DNA of 7,850 nucleotides from the NCBI GenBank assembly GCA_026705105.1, contig JAPPBK010000373.1, forward strand, positions 1-7,850, given 5' to 3'. The notes beneath the pieces were generated by a model. That model was not told the DNA's origin and made no database searches. It saw only the letters and a program-made list of their open reading frames with translations. The stretch comes from Chloroflexota bacterium (GTDB lineage Bacteria > Chloroflexota > Dehalococcoidia > Bin125). Made by a program: the position numbers and the translations under genes. The number at the start of each line of letters is the position of its first letter. Within the stretch, counting starts at the first letter, position 1. Of this stretch, positions 5,421 to 7,850 are shown piece by piece.

Positions 5421-6401
5421 GAGTGCGCGCCGCCAGGGCTCGCCGCCGACCGGCCAGCGGGCGGACTCCGGCGCCGATTTGCTCGGCTGCCTAGCTTCCC
5501 CCATTCGCCGCCACATCGAGCGGGGCGCTTACGAGCCAGCGTCCGATCGCGGGTCCGGTCGGCAGGAAGCGCGCCCGCGTCGGCAGCCGATCGCTCCAGC
5601 CGCGCCTGGGCCCACCAAACTTCTTGAAAGCAAGAACTTCGAGTTGGCGTCTGCACTTGAGCTCTGAGACAGTGTCCAAGCGAGTAGCTGTCACCTTCGG
5701 ACCGTCTTGGTCTGGCACGCGAGGCGTTGCACATGGCACAGAAGCTTATGGTCTCGGATGTCGATGGACCAAACAGTTCGCGACGCGCATTGACCAGACC
5801 AGACCAGCCAGCGCGTCAACGTGCACCTGGTGGGCTATCGGTAGCCAACCCGTCGCTCTTGTGGTCAGATGTTCAGAAACGATCTGCTCACGGCGTTCTC
5901 GCCGCAGTTGAGAAGTTGAAAGCGGAGGAGGTACAGGCTGCCGGGACCTGATACGGGAGCAGCACGCGCGCCCGTCGGACCGGGCGACCTTGCGACCGAA
6001 GTTGCATGGCACCGAATCGTCGCCCAAGTGCATCAGCCAGGGCTGGAATTCGTCCGGTGCCTGTTCTGCTTTGTGCGCAACCTCGATGCCGAGTAACGAG
6101 ATCGGGATTCGTTGCTCAGGAAGCCGGCCTGGCACCGTCCAGATGTGCGCCGGGTCCTCCGCGTTCTCGGCGATCTGGGGAGTCTGGATCGGGCCTCGCC
6201 CGACATCGTGAAGCCCATGAAATGCACAGTGCCACCTACTTCCGATTCAAATCAGTCCGGTTCGTCGCTGCGGCCTGCGTCCTTCAACGGACGACATCGC
6301 GCCGCCGACGTGGGGGAGTCTCGGATGCGCAGGTAGCCCCGATAAACTGGCTCGCGAGCGTGCGAGACTTCCGCACTTCTGCAATCAATCCTGTCTGAGC
6401 G
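5421..6401. other. About 1 kb without a recognisable gene
   Basis: I see no supportable gene here. Open frames exist on both strands but none carries a family motif. The most protein-like are a reverse-strand stretch at about 6213-5970 (includes QTPQIAENAEDPAHIW and FQPWLMHLGDDSVPCNFG; its only start would be GTG 6135) and, antisense to it, a forward stretch ending at TAA 6092-6094 (HQPGLEFVRCLFCFVRNLDAE without a start). A forward ATG at 5733 opens MAQKLMVSDVDG with a weak GAGG upstream, 73 codons to 5951; the first residues resemble Lsr2-type openings, but the rest does not. A short run of three GACCA units lies at 5792-5806. The region appears to be decayed accessory DNA. Confidence 0.4.
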
Positions 6402-6484
6402 TTGACGAAGAAACTCCTGCGCACGGCCGCTTGTCTGCTGGCAGCTGCGCTGTCCGTTGTCGGTTGCGGGGATGAAGATGACGA
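6402..6484 (+). CDS. Possible lipoprotein signal peptide fused to IS debris
   Basis: From TTG 6402 the frame gives MTKKLLRTAACLLAAALSVV followed by GCGDEDDD. This is a good lipoprotein signal on paper: a basic start, a ~13-residue hydrophobic core, a VVGC lipobox with Cys at residue 22, and an acidic stretch after it. No ribosome site precedes the TTG. After about residue 27 the same frame continues as IS5-family transposase sequence, so this would be the 5' tip of a lipoprotein gene joined in frame to the IS remnant. It may equally be a chance hydrophobic stretch, since part of it (SVVGC) could belong to the transposase itself. Confidence 0.25.
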
Positions 6485-6873
6485 CCTTGTGCAGCCTCAA
6501 GCAGCAGAGCAGCGGTTGGCTTTGACAATCCTCGAACGCAGCGTTGCCGGGCCGGAGACCGCGGGGGCCGACCGCGCCCACGACACGCGCGAATTCGTCT
6601 GAGACCTGTGCCGCCTCGGTTTCACGCAGCATGTGGCGCAGAACCAGCGCGGCCGGCGCAGCACGATCGACCGGGGCACGACCCGGTACCTCGTCTACCG
6701 CCAGAGCCAGCGCCGGCGCAAGTTTGTCGTGGAGGTCTTCGGCTGGATCAAGACCGTCGGCGCCGGCGGCAAGCTGCGCTGCCTGGGCGCGACTCGGAAC
6801 AAGTGTGGCTCGAACTGAGCGCCGCATAGAACTTCACCCGTTTGGCCTACTTCGAGGAGGCCGACGCACAACC
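6485..6873 (+). pseudogene. Decayed IS5-family transposase, C-terminal part
   Basis: The frame starting near 6485 reads PQAAEQRLALTILERSV, GADRAHDTREFV, then TGA (6600-6602), then in the same frame DLCRLGFTQHVAQNQRGRRS, TIDRGTTR, and the hallmark EVFGWIKTVG, KLRC. This is the standard C-terminal order of IS5-group DDE transposases: 'TAERxAAxxML', 'LGADKxYDTxxFV', 'TPHVAQN', 'AIDGRTTRH', then the catalytic-Glu helix ExFGWxKT. Near 6790 the frame shifts, and the next frame continues EQVWLELSAA, a TAG (6827-6829) where AAYN is expected, then NFTRLAYFEEA. The copy therefore has at least two nonsense changes and one frameshift and lacks its N-terminal half. It is dead and could move only if acted on in trans. 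Confidence 0.82.
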
Positions 6874-7132
6874 GAGGCACCCGCTTCGGACAACGGATTC
6901 CAAGCTCGGGATCGACGTCCTCTCCCCAAAAGGTCTGGCTCTAGGTCGCTGCAGAGCCTGCGTCCAGCTCACGTTCACCTCCCGGAGTGGTTCTTACTAT
7001 CCATAGCTCAGCCTCCTGATTGGGAAGCCGATCACAAGACTGAGCCGGCTTTCACTCTTGGCGGTGCCCATCATCCAGGCGTAAGAGCGACAGGCCGCGC
7101 ACACATACCGGCTAACCGGGCAGAAACGGTTC

Positions 7133-7150
7133 GGCGAGTAGTCTCTCGCC
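7133..7150 (+). other. Inverted repeat GGCGAG-N6-CTCGCC upstream of the recombinase
   Basis: GGCGAG (7133-7138) and CTCGCC (7145-7150) are perfect complements around TAGTCT. A TACACT hexamer (7154-7159) that could act as a -10 follows at once. A regulator-binding operator or part of an attachment site are both possible. Confidence 0.35.
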
Positions 7151-7241
7151 AGCTACACTGTTTCGAACATAGAGCGGGAGAGCACCCAAGGTCTTCGCTC
7201 GGCCTCCCAGGCCTACGGCAAGCCACCGAAGGACTACCGCC

Positions 7242-7247
7242 AGGGGA
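7242..7247 (+). promoter_or_regulatory. Ribosome binding site for the recombinase
   Basis: AGGGGA lies 10 bases before ATG 7258, supporting this start over the later in-frame ATG at 7276. Confidence 0.5.
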
Positions 7248-7257
7248 GAATCGACCA

Positions 7258-7850
7258 ATGAACGAGCCACTGCAGATGACGACGGCTGCCCTATACGCAC
7301 GCGTATCAAGCGACCGTCAAGACGTTGATCTCTCTGTCGCCGCGCAGCTCCGGGCCTTGCGCGACTACGCCGAACGTAACGGCTACCTCGTGGTGCGCGA
7401 GTTTGTCGACGAAGCTGAGAGCGGCCGAGTCGCAGACCGGCCGCAGTTTCGCAAGATGCTGGACGAAGCGGCACAGAATGACGCTCCTTTCCAGGAGATT
7501 CTGGTCTGGAAGTTCTCGCGATTCACGCGCAAACGCGAGCACGCCGTCGCCTTCAAGTCGATGCTCAGGCGGCGCGGGATCCGGGTGACCTCGATCACCG
7601 AGCACGCCGATGACTCGCCAACTGGCAAGTTGATGGAAGCGATCATTGAGAGCGTGGACGAGTTCTACTCGGAGAACCTGGCCCAGGAGGTCAAGCGAGG
7701 GATGCGGGAAGCAGCCTCGCGAGGATTCTGGGTCAGCCCCTACGTGCCCTACGGCTATCGGCGAGTTCATGTGCAGGATGGTCCCAAGAAGCGGCCGCGG
7801 CTGGAATTGAACCCTCCGGCGGACGCCGTGGCGCGACGAATCTTCGACAT
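7258..7850 (+). CDS. Large serine recombinase, N-terminal part (runs off window)
   Basis: The reading frame is open from ATG 7258 to the window end, 197 codons without a stop. The resolvase catalytic domain is clear: ALYARVSSDRQDVDLSVAAQ with the catalytic serine at residue 17 (Y-x-R-V-S), a 'FVDEAESGRVADRPQFRKML' block, ILVWKFSRFTRKR with the active-site arginines, and a long E-helix with EFYSENLAQEVKRGMREAA. It then enters the recombinase (PF07508-type) domain with GFWVSPYVPYGYRR. Proteins of this build are 450-600 residues and catalyse directional integration and excision of phages, ICEs and genomic islands by a phosphoserine link. The zinc ribbon and coiled coil would lie beyond the window. 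Its position at the end of a block of accessory genes suggests it is the mobility gene of an island, possibly this one. Confidence 0.93.
   Translation, partial: MNEPLQMTTAALYARVSSDRQDVDLSVAAQLRALRDYAERNGYLVVREFVDEAESGRVADRPQFRKMLDEAAQNDAPFQEILVWKFSRFTRKREHAVAFKSMLRRRGIRVTSITEHADDSPTGKLMEAIIESVDEFYSENLAQEVKRGMREAASRGFWVSPYVPYGYRRVHVQDGPKKRPRLELNPPADAVARRIFD

Larger units (their letters stand above)
6874..7257. other. Apparently non-coding stretch before the recombinase
   Basis: No gene is recognised. The tail of the IS5 remnant frame stays open to TAG at about 7014 but without motifs. The stretch contains a perfect 6-bp hairpin (7133-7150) and the 5' leader of the recombinase gene. In islands moved by large serine recombinases the attachment site often lies just upstream of the recombinase start, so this is the natural place for an att site, but no core can be assigned from one junction. 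Confidence 0.4.

Noticed and set aside
5285..5739. Long reverse frames of 82 and 149 codons
   Set aside because: Arg/Ser/Pro-rich composition, no motif, no ribosome site; typical open antisense frames in GC-rich DNA.
5733..5951. MAQKLMVSDVDG opening as an Lsr2 nucleoid protein
   Set aside because: Only the first residues resemble Lsr2; the conserved dimerisation strands and C-terminal DNA-binding motif are absent in all frames.
6150..6235. Reverse-strand MHFMGFT as a group II intron reverse-transcriptase tail
   Set aside because: The similarity is limited to a few residues; there is no YADD motif, maturase domain or intron domain V hairpin nearby.
6995..7045. TAGCTCAG with surrounding bases as a tRNA D-arm
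   Set aside because: No acceptor pairing, no anticodon stem and no T-arm (GGTTCGANTCC) follow in the expected positions on either strand.
7159..7172. TCGAACATA as a LexA/SOS box before the recombinase
   Set aside because: Only one half-site is present; the second half (GTTCG) is missing.
1..7850. CRISPR array, retron or other regularly spaced repeat
   Set aside because: No regularly spaced repeats or reverse-transcriptase motifs were found; the only long repeat is the pair at 2951 and 5174.

Overview
The window is GC-rich bacterial DNA with GTG and TTG starts, sparse Shine-Dalgarno sites and two likely leaderless promoters. This fits a high-GC bacterium, perhaps actinobacterium-like; no ribosomal or phylogenetic marker is present, so the assignment is weak. 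The content is that of an accessory or defence-type island rather than core chromosome: small cassettes of rare families, broken genes, transposase debris, and a large serine recombinase running off the right edge.

Layout, left to right. 1-690 holds the C-terminal end of an unrecognised gene and a broken MerR-like/DUF433-type antitoxin gene with two in-frame stops. 701-1914 is an intact two-gene operon with a 4-base overlap: a DUF6978 protein and a DUF1828-DUF1829 protein. 1946-2392 is the N-terminal 148 residues of a type I restriction subunit (HsdR). It is cut just before the catalytic ExK motif, at a sequence that looks like an insertion-sequence end. 2393-3400 is mostly gene debris and contains the first copy (A) of a diverged ~247-bp direct repeat. 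3405-4930 carries an HNH endonuclease and a ComF-like phosphoribosyltransferase on the same strand. 4931-5420 holds a startless reading-frame fragment and the second repeat copy (B). 5421-6480 has no gene I can recognise. 6485-6873 is a decayed IS5-family transposase C-terminus. 6874-7257 is apparently non-coding. 7258 onward encodes a large serine recombinase, open at the window edge.

The most interesting points are: the intact DUF6978/DUF1828-1829 pair among otherwise broken neighbours; the nuclease plus phosphoribosyltransferase pair bracketed by the same diverged direct repeat; and two matching TAGCCT-N6-ATG promoters at separate cassettes. No claim that any of these is a working defence system can be made from sequence alone. 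Family names come from recognising sequence motifs by eye; no database search was run.
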